From Rachycentron canadum (taxonomy: Eukaryota; Chordata; Actinopteri; Carangiformes; Rachycentridae), in contig CM076652.1 of the NCBI GenBank assembly GCA_038496675.1, forward strand, positions 10,525,289 to 10,589,288: a stretch of DNA of 64,000 bases. Reading direction: 5' to 3'. Positions 22,701 to 35,037 of the stretch are shown here, piece by piece. How positions within the stretch are numbered: the stretch's first letter is position 1; each line of letters begins with the position of its first letter. Position numbers and translations under genes: made by a program. The notes beneath the pieces are model-generated. The model searched no databases. It was not told where the DNA came from and saw only the letters and a program-made list of their open reading frames with translations.

Positions 22701-23769
22701 TAAAAGGGTTAGGGAGACAGAGACAGAGAGAGACAGGCAGAGAGAGACAACCTAACAAGCAGAGGACAAAGGGTCTCAGAGGTCAGGGATGAACTAAGCC
22801 TCGCCAGCGCTGTATGCGTATGTGTTCGCTGAATTGCGTGTCTGCAAGTGTGTGTAATTTCAGAAGCAACTGATTTGGAGGTATAATCTGGACATACGCA
22901 GGCCTCAGCTGGGGAGAGATGTCACTGAGCCTCTCTAGCGCCTGGCCCTGCGCAAAGTATCATGTGTAACCACAAAGCAAAGATTTGCCATGAGGACCAC
23001 CAGGAAAAGAAAAAAAATGAAAGACAGAAGTGCTTCTCCCTTGGTTTACAGCTAAAGGGCTATCCATCACACCACATTCACTGATTTGCTTGATGTATAC
23101 CTAGCATGGTTGCCTGAGCCTTCAAGATCTCATTTCAAGTTTGAACCTAAGGCAAGAATGAAACTTTTTGTGCTGCAGTGAAAGCTTCTTATTAATCCAC
23201 GCTGTTGCAGAGTTTATGACCCCAGCTGCTAAAAGTAAACCATCATCAACTGTGTCGTTTCTTTTACTGACACGTGACCCTGCACATCGGTCACGACACA
23301 AGCGTTAAATAAAAACACTTCCAGAATATAGCTGTCCATATATGGAACACTTTGAAAGTGACTTTTCCTGCAAGCAAATTCATTACAGTCGTTGTGGGAT
23401 TGATAGGCCTAGCATGGTCGTGACTGCCAGATCATAAAACCCAGCTTCAGATATGAGGAGACGGGGAGCAGTAATGTGTGGCCCTGGCCCTGGCCCTGCT
23501 CACAGCCAGACAGCACACTCTGTGAGACACACCAACCTCCAGAGATCAACACTGCACGATAACGGAGGCTCTGAGAACAGGAGGCTTGATAGCTGCACTC
23601 ATCATTCTCTCTTGCTTCTCCTCTCTGTTTCACTCAGTAGGATACAGGCAACTCCACCTGCCTCCCCTAAACGGTGACTTATCTTTACCTTCAGGACATT
23701 CTTGGCCATGAATGTGAATCAGACGTTGCATTAGAAGACATGAATCATAATGTATTCTATATTACTTAC
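19770..23769 (-). other. brsk2: brsk2 intron, 4.0 kb
   Basis: Bounded by donor gtaagt at 23769 and acceptor cctatag at 19770. The segment around 20500-20850 is rich in short palindromes and an octamer-like ATGCAAAT near 20675. CA/GT-rich patches occur near 22117-22130 and 22270-22320. No coding segment is supported. Confidence 0.85.
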
Positions 23770-23886
23770 CCACAGCTGGTTTCCAGCAGACTGTCTCCAA
23801 CCTGAAGGGAGGCCATGCCAAAGTCTGCTATCCTGATGTTGTTCTTTTCATCTAGCAACAGGTTCTCTGGCTTCAGATCCCGGTGG
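23770..23886 (-). CDS. brsk2: brsk2 exon: catalytic loop, DFG and activation-loop threonine
   Basis: The 117-nt exon encodes residues 109-146 plus flanking split codons. It holds the catalytic core: HRDLKPENLLLD (catalytic Asp, D141 in human as recalled), RIADFGMASLQ (Mg-binding Asp) and VGDSLLETSCG. The threonine in LLETSCG is the residue phosphorylated by LKB1 (T174 in human), needed for activity. All catalytic residues are intact, so an active kinase is expected. Borders are tttttcag|C and TGTGG|gtaagt. The previous exon's TG joins this exon's C to make cysteine 108. Confidence 0.96.
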
Positions 23887-26800
23887 CTGAAAAATTGTGA
23901 CAAAGAAACATAAGACATAATGAATCATGAAATAATGCATCATAAGTTTGACAAACTAGTGGAAATGAAAGGTGTGCTGCAAGGTCTATCAAACACCTGT
24001 GGATCCAGCTTAGATCCAGATCTATACACATAACCGTGAACAACACAGCATCTTAAGCTGTTGCTGAACGCCCCCCGTCCCTCCTCTCTTCAACACCTCT
24101 CTGTTTGATCCATCCATGCTGAAGCTAGTGGGCTCCCACCTCTGCACAGGGCTGGTATGAGGTGTGACAGCTCCCTGCTGTGTCCTTTTCTCCTTCTCTT
24201 TCCCTCCCTCGTCGGCCCTCATCCCTCTTTCCTCTCATCTCATAGACAGCTACCAGCAAACTGGCTAAGCAAAGGGCGTCAAGGCGAGACAGCAGCAGAG
24301 GTGGTGTTCATTAGCTGCCATTCATTACCACTAAACACAGCGAGGGGGGTAATATTCAGCGGACACCATCTCCCTCCTTAAAAGGGCCTATTGAAAGGAA
24401 TATCTCCCATATCACGTATGCTGTTGCTGTGTCGGAGGTTAAAATCTCAATTTTGATGAGTGACTGTTCAAAAGCGGAGTGGTGTTGGCACTTTATTGCA
24501 CATTTAACATCTCTTCTAGGGTTGAGGGTTGTATTACATCATACTGTGCTGTTCTTTTTATGTCTATCAAGGCTGAGGGAGGTACCAAAGACACCACACA
24601 CGTACGCGTTCTTGCAGTGATATCTACACATCTGTTTTTTTTCGACATTTACACGTGTCTACTTGCTTACCTCCCTCTATGATTTTTGTAATCAGGGGGT
24701 GAGAGTTATAGAGCCACGGGGCTGTCAGGGTGCCATGAACTAGACTTTCATCCTCTCTTTAGATTAATTATGGAAAGGGGAGAGGAACAATAGTTGGATG
24801 CGTCTGCTTTTGAAGAGTGCCTCATCACAATGGACGTTTAACCTTAGATGACATCAGCTGCTGTACAATTCGTTTCCTCTCCTGAGGGATTAGCTGTCAG
24901 CTGGTCACTGGCAGTCTCTGTGATCCCTGCTATAATTGAAATAAAACACAGATAGCATCTAAAACAGTTCTCCCCAGGCTAAAACCTTTATCAATTCACA
25001 CAACCATCATTTGGCAGGGATGTCAGTAGCCTGAGATTTAGCCTTTTAACTAATACTGTCAAAGCACACGAGGTAGGAACAAACAATGAGTGAACTGCTC
25101 AGGGGCTACCAGTGTGAGACTGTGGCTGCACTGGGCATCTGTGTGTAATCCTTCCACTATTTCACCAGGTCAGTGCCATATATAGGAAATTTCCCTTGTC
25201 AGCATGCCTAATTAGATGCTTTAAAAAAATAATGTTTCTCCTGGCAACAAAAATGTGAAAGTTACAAATCACTTGCGACTGGAGTTTAAACATGACATTA
25301 GGTCAACTTGTAGCTTTGTTGACACAGGAACCAGAGTACGGGAGAATTTTAAATAATTTGGTGCGACATCAGCGACAAAAGTAACGGCAACGACAGCACT
25401 GACTGTAGCTGGTGTTTCAGACAGTGTTTAAATGTGGCTTACTAGTGACAGCATGGCTAAGGTAGCATCCTGAGCTTCACAGACCCCAATCAGAGAGCCA
25501 AAGCCCCAACAGAATTAAACTGTGAATTAAACTCAAACTGCGAGCCTCAGGTGTAATGAATGTACACTAAATTATTATCTGAAAGAGCAATGAACATGGT
25601 ATAAACAATGTTGAATCAAAGGCACATCACATGTAAAACATTAAGAGACAAATCTCAAGAGACTGATACACAAAACGGAGAAGGCAGCAGCATCTTTATC
25701 CACCGACAGCATCAAGGGGACAAATTGCATCTGGGTGCTTTATTGCTTGTCAGGACCCTGGTATCTGTAATAGAACATTAAACTGACACATTAGGCTGCA
25801 CTTTGCTACTGTAATCTTGCTCACACAGCAGGCATTGCAGCAGGGATATCTCATATGTCACATGGGAGTGGATGCTGTTAAGCAAACTCAAAAGCTCAAA
25901 TGTAGCTACAATGTAACTGTTTTTCCTTACAGAATTGAGGAGCTGTGTGCTACTAGCTTGCATGCAAGTCTTGGGGGAATTTTTTTCCAAAAATATTCTA
26001 CATGTCGCGAGTGCATATATTGTTTGCATAGGTGGGAAAGTATATTATAAATGAGTACAAATAGACACTAAATACTACATGAGGGCTAATTTTTAAATGG
26101 TGAGTATTGTAATCCATTATGGGAGCATACACTGTTATCTATTGCACAGGTCTCCCCTGATATGTGGCACAGGCCTCACAGTTCACAGTGCAATAACCAC
26201 TTGTACAACTCAGTTTAATTTACAGGGCACATGTGTGTGTCTACATGCTGTCTGAGCAAGGTTTATACCCCAGTGGGGCTGTTAGACATGATTCTTGCAA
26301 TCTAACACCAAGCTCTTAATTGCCTGTGATCATTTGCACGTACCATACTGATATGTTGTGTTTTACAGAAGGTTGTAATGGCCCTGTCCTCTTGGGGCCC
26401 ACATGCCTATAATATCCCAGACATGTTTATGGAGATGAGCAGTTTTGTGATAAATTCTCCAGCCCAAGGAAAATATACTTTTCCCAAGCTGTCACATTTG
26501 ACATACACCATGTTAAATATTGCCTCTTGTTATGCCTGCTATCACGCCAAATATGTGGCACTAATTAGCTAAACCAGAGACTTGAAAGACTTGAAAATAA
26601 CACTAATGGCTCAAATGCATCTTTTTGACACATTACCATGCTTCGGAAATAGTACACCTGTTTTTTTTTTTTGTTTGTTTTGTTTTTTTTTTGCATTTTT
26701 ATGAAGAACTAAAGCTATCCTGGTATCATTATTGTTAGCTGGAGTGTGGTTTTTAAATCATTGTGAGTTGAAACGCACTCATTTAGCCTCCGGCGCACCT

Positions 26801-27817
26801 CTGTGTCATCCTCCTCCTCCTTCTATCTTTCCTTTTTTAACTTTTTTAGGCTTCTGTTGACCCAATTACAGAGAGACCAAGCACATTCACTAAAAATGCT
26901 TTAGGCTAATATTCTATTGCATTAGCAAAAGGGGACAACATTCTGACTGCTGACTTGGATGTGCTAAGCAAAATCATTCATTAGCCAATGGGGTTAATTG
27001 TGTATTAAGAGCAATTACGGGTGAAAAAGATAAAGTTGCCTTTTTCCTGTTTTGCTCTCTAATGGAACTGGTCTGTTTTAGCATTTTAGCTTAATCCACG
27101 TGATTGGTGAATTTTGCTGTTGAGTTTGTGTCTGCTTCACATTTATAGTGACAAAATCCATAACATAACATTTGAAACACCATTCGTTCATGTTACACTG
27201 TACTAATTGCGCTTGCTACACAGCATATTTACATTTGGCAGTACGCTATCTAGCCGAAGTTAAGTTGTAGCTCCTGTCTTTAGTTGTGCTTTTGAAGTGT
27301 TTCATCATTATGCTTAAGTCCACTAAAACTTAAACATAATCACTATATTACAGTCTCCAAATTCTCTTGCAGGAATTATTAGAACAGCACATCTGGTGGG
27401 CTTGCAATGCTGCAGAAAAGCATCCCATGATGCAGTTTGAAAACAGATTTGACCAGTAGTACTGGCATGGAGCATTTTTTTAGATTTAGATTTTTTTTTG
27501 TTTGTCCCTTGCAAAAGCATAAGGATGCACATACATGTACAAATGGGTGATGGAATACACACTCCTACAAATAGTTTCACACTATTCCAGTGATCTACAA
27601 GATGTGACATTCATGTAAACAATGCAGGATTCAAAATGCTAATATATTTGCAAATCGGGAGAGGGAAATGCATTAATCACGTTAGGTAGACTTCAAGGAT
27701 ACACACAGTGCTTATTATTGAGTAACACTGACAGTAAACCTAGCTCAGAAATATGTTTCTTACAGACAACATGTAATTGTTAGTCCCATTCACTATATTC
27801 CTGTATATACTTTATAT

Positions 27818-27855
27818 ATATATATACTCTTATATATACTCTTATATATACTCTT
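27818..27855 (+). repeat. 12-bp minisatellite (TATATATACTCT)n
   Basis: Three adjacent copies of TATATATACTCT, followed by decayed sequence (tcaatatattctt) that looks like a further diverged unit. Confidence 0.85.
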
Positions 27856-30800
27856 CAATATATTCTTGTCAAGATATTGAAAGTACATGGAAGACTGAAA
27901 AGTCTGCTTGGATAGCTATAATGTGTTTTACACCAGTACCCTACACATTTCAGTAGTCTTCTCTCATGTAAATTATATTTAAACTGGATTAGTATTGAGA
28001 GGAAATCAGAGATATTTTTCCACCCAAAATGCTCTCTATTGATGGGTTACAAGAGCATTTCTTGTGTCATCTGGGGCATTTCTATCTTTTCCTTTGGGGT
28101 TTTGAGCAACACTGGGGAAGCAATGCATTGTTGCATGTAATGCAGTGACTAAAATATGGGATTACAATGATGGCTAGATCTGCAATAAACAAACTATTTT
28201 CTTTGTTGTGCCAAATCTGTGTGCAACCCAGCGTTTGCTCTTAATCCAGAGGAGTTCGACTGGGGAAGATAGGATGAGCAGCAGACCTCCAAGGCAGAAT
28301 AAACAGACAAGCTGTCAGAAAAGCATTGGAGTGAAGGAGTGGCAGAGATATTAAAAACCCAAAGCAAATCAGGCATCTAACACATGGTGCCATGGTAGTG
28401 TAAATACCCTCTTAAAATTGTCATATACGCCTTTTGCAGAATCTTGAGTCTTTATCATCTCATATCTGGTCATCTCACCCTTTATTTTTCCATGTACTTA
28501 AGTACATTTAACAGTCTTTCATATTTGTTCTTGTTCTCCTTCTCATCTTTTCTTTTTGCCATTTTACCACCTATTTTTTATTTGTTTTTTTCTACTTAAT
28601 TTTTTACCTCCCTTTTACTTCACTCATGCAACTGGTCTTCACACCTTTTTTTACAACACACTTCCCCTTACAACCACCACTTCATTCTGCCTAAATCAAG
28701 CACCAAAAACCAACCCAGTACCTTTCATTCTGCTCCATTTTCCATACCTATTTTACCCAGCCCATTTCCATTTCTAAATCCTATTCTCAACATCGACATC
28801 CCTCCTCTCACCCAGTTACATTTCAATGCTTTAACTGGCGTTGCAGGGGAAGGAAATACCAAAAAAATATAAAGAAAATGAAACAGAGAAAAAGATTTCC
28901 ATTCTGTGTTGTTAGCAGCCATCAGCCGTAATGATGATTGCCAATAAGTACAGGCTTTCTATGGCAGAGAGACAGACCGACAGACAGACTTTCGTCTTGG
29001 GAAAACTCTCCTGAGAATGTCAACAAACAGCCACCAACAGCCACAAGGGTATCAGTTGCTATTGATAGAGGGATAGCTATACAGAGGATGCAAGAAGACT
29101 AGATTACAACAAACAAACCCAAAAAGAAAATATAGAAGTTATACAGAAACAGTTGTCAGCTTTCAGCGTTATGTAAATTTAAAAGAAAAAGTAAATTAAT
29201 GTGCCTTTCCATCTACTACTGTTGTGCATAGAGTGAAACAGCTGGTGATGCCAGTTTTCCAGTATGGTGCCATTAAACTGTTGCAGAAAAAGAGAGTGCA
29301 ACAAGCCACAGCAGAAAGTCATATAGAAAATGTTAATGAAATATGGCATTTGTTTGTGTCACGCATTCAAGGAAAGTTACAAACTTCCACATAACTGCTA
29401 ACAATAACAATTTTTCATATCTTCGGTAGAGCGTAAGTGACAAATTAGCCACATGCTTAATGTACGTGTGTGATTTATTTGATGCCATTTATTGATTTTT
29501 TTTTTTTTTTTTTTAAATCAATACACCAGCTTTCCCACTTTTTCCAAACACAAGAACTTTTCTGTGATGTTTCTTGTTCTTTCACATTTACTGGCATATC
29601 CATCCTGTAAATGCATCAAAAATGAACATGAAAACAATTAGAAAGAGACTGTAGCGCAGAGTAATGTAATAAGTAAGTAGAGATAGGTTTGGCATTAAGG
29701 CCAAATTACTGAATTAACAACCAATTTTCAGATTCTGCAAAACTTTTGTCTGTACAGTCACTGTTGGACTTATATACAGTATATATATATTTTTTTTTAC
29801 ATGATTTTAATAATTGATTGGTCCGTTTACTCAATTAATCGACAATGGGTATTTTCATGTGATTATGATCTATAAAAACTGTGCTTTATCACAAGATTTA
29901 CCATTGCTCTGATTACAAATTCATGGTTGAAATTGCAGCAATATCAGCTGCTCTCAAAGAGCCATGGCTTGCTTTATTTCCCTCTGTGGAACTATAAGAA
30001 AATCATGGCATGGACAGATGCATGTGGCTCTCTCTACCTCTGGAAGAGTGGAACAAAGCAGCTAATGACATTGGGAGTTTGAGAGATGCACAGAGGAGAG
30101 AGAGAGAGAAAGGTAGATATGGATGATGAGCATGATTATCCCACTGCGTGGGTTCAAAGTGACTTCTGGACCAGGTGTTTGTTTGTGCACATGTAGGTGG
30201 CGACAATAATGTGCACATCAGTGTCAGGGAGAGGAGGATGTGTGACTGCCCGAATACGTGTGTGAGCACGTTTGATGAAGCGATGAGATTTAGTCGCAAG
30301 GTGCTCTTTCAAGGTACACTCCCAATCTCTGCTGTACTTAGCAGAATGGTTGGAGTTACTTTATGTGACAGATAGTCTTTATCTCACACCTACACACAGT
30401 CACTTTGAATTAAACACACACACATAGGGTTGTTAAGTGGGTTATGAGGGTAAAGACAAAGTCATTCTTAAACAAACAGAACAGGGGTGAAAGAGAGGAC
30501 AGATCCAAGGTGTATGGCTGGGAAAGCGTGTGTGTGTGTGTGTGTGCTCATGAAAACGTTCTGTGCATTGTAGGTCAAGCAAATCAAAGTGCTAAGATGG
30601 GAGTGGGTGGACAAAATGACTGGGAAGTGATAGAGGGGTGTGTTTGGCGTCAACCTTCGTGTTCTTGACCTCAGGTTGAATACATGGGGTCAATCTCACT
30701 GTGGCTTCAGAAACACTGAAAAAGAATCAATACAATATATCTTTATTTCTCCTATGAGGATAGAAAACATCTGGCACCAGGCTTTTCTCGGGAAATCAGA

Positions 30801-32928
30801 GCATACAGTGCTCACTATGGTTAATTTGAGTATAGCAAAAAGCTGCCAATGACATTAAATTATTTTCTCTTATTCTACTTTTTCTTTTGTTTGAACTTCT
30901 CATCACAGGTTAATGTCATTCAATTGTGGTTTAAAAGCACTAGAGCACCTTGTCAAGTGTTTGAAGAAAATACACTTTATTCTTCTCAATCAATCTGTGT
31001 CTCTGCTTGGTTTTTGCAGTTATGGCAAACTGCCACATCGACTTCTCTGGAGAGTGTATCAACTGCGTAGCAGATGTGTATGTTGTTGTTGAATCTCAGG
31101 GCTGATGAGATGCAGCCTAAGCTGTTGTTTGAGATCTCCCTCTCAGGTAAACCTGGAACACTGATTATATCTCTGATGCATCCACTCAGTTTTTGTGACC
31201 TTGAGCAACAAAGTGAATCCAAAGCAGCTCCTGGAAGGCTGTTCAATGGCTGACCCTGACATCTGACATCGCTACAGGTGTTTGAAATGGAAACTTTCAC
31301 AAAGATCAATAAAATATGATTATTTGTTGGTTGTGCGTTCAGCTCTACTTTGACCTTTCTGTCAGTCAGTAAATCTCTGTGTACTGAGTCATGCAGATTG
31401 CACATTGGCCTCAAATAATATCCAAACACGTGTCTTAGTGAGGTGGAGGGGGAGAGAGGGGCATAGGCAGCCAATTATACATCGGATCTGTGTTAACAAT
31501 GAAGATTTTCTCTCACTGCCTTAGTATTCATTATAAATATATCTTACTGACGATTCCTTTCCCATGTCTTTTTTTAGCCTACCCTTACCTATCTTTGCCT
31601 CATCTCCCTTGTCAGCTATCCTCGTGTGCTTCACTTTGTCCCTTTCTCCCCCTCCACGTGAAAAGAGCAACTCTGCCTAAAACTGAGTGCAGTCTGAATC
31701 ATACAGAGGAAACACTGAGTCATAAAACAGCCCCTTTTCTCTACGCTCTTTCATTCATACCCAGACTTACATCCATCTGGCTCAAGAGAGATATTTGGGG
31801 ATGGGAATGTGGGTGGAGGAACGGAAGCATGCGGCAATGAGATGAAAACAGGAGGTGTGCAGATCTGTAGAGTTGAAGAAAATGTGCCCCTACCTCCCAC
31901 CCTCCACCCCCCACCCAACCTGCACCCCCACCTGCACAGTGAGTCACAGAGGAAAAGCGAGCCCTTCTAACGGCCTGTGTAGGTCTCCCTTTTCAGACAA
32001 GTAGAACTGGAAGACATGATTGCAGAATTTTTTTTTTATTGATGGGATGCTGAGATCTCATTAGTGGGAATGGAAGGGACGTGAGAAGGGCTGTGTCTAT
32101 CTGTCTCCCCCCTAATTAATGTCGGGAGGAGGGTGAGAGGGCACAGCAACACTCCCAAATAATCCTCCTCATGATAAATTTACATGGCATCATTTTCTAT
32201 GAGTGTTAGTGAGGGGACTGATTAGCTCTGACAGTAAGATACCAACAAAACAACAAAATAGGTAAGGTGAGATAAATCTGCTGGTGAATACTACTACAAA
32301 AGTGCTGTGATAGTCAATACATGTGCACACACTTAATGGCAGTCCCAGATGCTTTCTTTCTCTTCTCACACTCAGTTATTTACACAGACAGATAAAAGAC
32401 TTCTGACTTTCATTCCCTTAGGGTAGGGCAGTTTCCTTCTTTTTCCAGAGATACAAGACTTATCTTCTGTGCTTTATTCATCAACTACCTGTTGGCTGGT
32501 TCAAACACTCAACTGAACTCAAGCACCTCATCCCTCGATAATCCGTGAAATGTAAAGTCATTTTGACACAAAGACGTTCCAGCTCATATGGAGTATAACA
32601 GCTCCCTCAATGGCTTTATTATTAAAAGCAGCAGACAAAATGTAATTGCCTCCTCTAGAAATTACACTATACAACAATACACAGTATATCAAATCACTGA
32701 AATTCAACCGTACCTAATCATTCCATGACAAATCATTTTAATTCTTTCCTTTTAATTGCCCATGCAACATTATGCAAATCCATCTGCCAGGCATTTAGTA
32801 CTCAGTAGCAGGTTAGGGAGTATTATATCATAACTATTTTTCACAGGCTCCCCTTCATCATCAGCAGGAAGCTATTCAGGAAATTTTCAAGTATACTAGA
32901 CTGTGCACAGGAGAGTAGAAAAAGTCTG

Positions 32929-32959
<31 letters not shown>

Positions 32960-32972
32960 TTCTCTCTCTCCC
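32929..32972 (+). repeat. (TC)n microsatellite, interrupted
   Basis: TC units with two TTTC interruptions. In the brsk2 transcript it reads as GA-rich sequence. Confidence 0.93.
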
Positions 32973-33878
32973 TCATGCCTTTCCTGCTACAATAGCCTTG
33001 GCACAGAAGTTATGATGGAATCACATGAATTTTCATCATGAGTTTACTGGCTGGTTTGGAGTCATAGTGTCAGTGAGAAAAGACAATGGCCATGACTTGG
33101 CCATGGCTGCATGAGGGCTTTATGATGATATGTTAATGTCTGTAATTTGAGGCCCCTGCCTGTGAATATTATAGAAGAGTGAACAGCAAGGAACCAAACT
33201 AATAATGTGTTGCATAATGGCCATGTTTTAATTGCCAGTGACCTCAATATTCTTCTAAATAATGCAGGTGAAGTAGCACCCCTGATCTGGTCTTTACTCT
33301 GGGCATTTGTTACTGTTGCTACACACGTAAGTTTCATCTGATTTGAAATTTGAACTACAACATCAATATGCTTGACATGTACAGCACCTGGTGTAGTATA
33401 ATACAACTTAAAATAACCTCTCTAATAACACAGGTATGCAATTCGTGGAGAGTGCAAACACAGTCATTTTGCCTGAAATGAGAAACTGCTTGTTAAAACA
33501 GCCTCCTGCACCATTACTTTGGACTATTCTGGCACCAGCTACTGTCCCATTCCTCTGCTATAGCATTTTACTGAGTGTCACCTCATTTCACATCATATTT
33601 GTGTTTTATTGTATGTGATGTCATCCTAGTGGCAATGTCTATTTTCTTGTGACTGATTACTGATTGGTTGAATTGAGTTACATTTTCCGTTCTTATCTCA
33701 TTTTTTTATTCCACTGTTTCGGCAAAATGGCTGGACATTTTTGTGACCCAGGTAAAAATAAATACACTTGAACTCATTCTGCTCTATGGTCCTTATGCTC
33801 TGCTGTGTAGACACATGAGGACAAACTGCAGAGTAAAGGCACACACAACTCGCTCTCTGCTTTATACCAAGGGATAGA

Positions 33879-33880
<2 letters not shown>

Positions 33881-33922
<42 letters not shown>
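33881..33922 (+). repeat. (CA)21 microsatellite
   Basis: Twenty-one uninterrupted CA units followed by short GACA units. A second CA run of about ten units follows at 33957-33976. Confidence 0.96.
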
Positions 33923-33926
<4 letters not shown>

Positions 33927-34896
33927 GACAGACGCTCACACATTTAAAACAAGCAACACACACACACACACACACAAATGAGTGCTAAAAATGAGTCCCT
34001 GCTGACATGTTTGACTTCGGAAGTACATATGATTGCCTCTAGTCTACAAGCTGGTAAACAGTTAAATTACCCCCTGAAGCCAAACACAATGTGTCACATT
34101 AGTGAGTATCTGGAAGCAAATTTCAACAAATATAAGAACTCAACACAGACTAGAGCATAGCTATGAAAATATACTGTGCACAAAGAAAAACATCACTCCT
34201 GCTCAGATCTAAAAGTGAAACCTGAACAATTTGTCTGATCCAAGTTTGTGTATATGACTCTTTCTATCACACAATGTGTCAACCACACTCAACTATTAAG
34301 ATGGACACTTTAAGAAAAAGGGGGAAACTACACATTCTCATGAGAAGCAATTTCAAGTTTTCTCAGTTCTGTAATCTCCATTTTGAATCATTGGTTTGAA
34401 AACTTAATAGCACTTTGAAGCTATGAATAAACTGATTGAAATTTAGATTGTAGATTCACTTCAGGAAGAATGTGTATCTTTTTAGAATTCATTATTTGGA
34501 AACTCATTATTTGTTCAATGTTGTATGACAACCAAATTGAGTTTGTTACTCCTCTTGGTTGTTTATTGGTTGTTTTATCCTTTTTAACTGTATGTGATTT
34601 TTTTTAAAAAAAATGGATTGTCCATAATGAATGCGTCTTTCATGGTTTTAAGTCCCGGTATCCATGATATTATGCAAAACCTGTGGCTGTGGTGTTCAAT
34701 GTTGCCTAAAACTGCATGGCGAACTGGTCTCCATGAACCATAATGCCTCTGTGTATTGCACAGTGAATACACTTTTACTACATACACACTACACACGTAC
34801 TACATCCATTTTACTACAAAGAATAGAAGGGCACATGTAGCCAGGGTACACTTCTTATATTAGGCATATTTCTGCACGAGGGTGTATGGCACTTAC

Positions 34897-35037
34897 CATA
34901 TAGAATGACTGTGGCAAAAATCCAGGGCAGACATGATCTGTCTGAAGAATTTCCTGGCCTCTTTGGGTGTTAACCTGCCTTTCTTCACCAAGTAGTCAAA
35001 CAGCTCACCGCCAGACACGTGTTCTAGCACAAGGTAC
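34897..35037 (-). CDS. brsk2: brsk2 exon: kinase hinge and alpha-D/alpha-E
   Basis: The 141-nt exon starts with one base completing leucine 61 and encodes residues 62-107 plus two bases of a cysteine. It contains YLVLEHVSGGELFDYLVKKG (the hinge and ATP-pocket edge), RLTPKEARKFFRQI and ALDFCHSHSI, which leads into the catalytic loop. The acceptor follows a strong pyrimidine tract (ctctcttttctctcag) and the donor is TATATG|gtaagt. The methionine in FRQIMSALDF is isoleucine in human BRSK2 as I recall it, a conservative difference. An 11-kb intron follows. Confidence 0.95.

Larger units (their letters stand above)
23887..34896 (-). other. brsk2: brsk2 intron, 11.0 kb
   Basis: Bounded by donor gtaagt at 34896 and acceptor tttttcag at 23887. 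It is mostly AT-rich. It contains T-rich tracts near 26661-26692 and 29496-29514, a 12-bp tandem repeat at 27818-27855, a C-rich tract at 31885-31931, a (TC)n tract at 32929-32972 and CA repeats at 33881-33976. A 162-codon ORF at 30986-31474 has no recognisable similarity. No gene is supported. Confidence 0.85.

Noticed and set aside
23477..23500. Short (GGCCCT)-type direct repeats
   Set aside because: Only about three units, with no further structure. Treated as simple-sequence noise.
30986..31474. 162-codon minus-strand ORF inside the 11-kb intron
   Set aside because: I recognise no domain. Length alone is weak evidence in 64 kb of six-frame sequence, and there is no convincing in-phase splice context. 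It could be an eroded mobile-element fragment, but nothing shows it.
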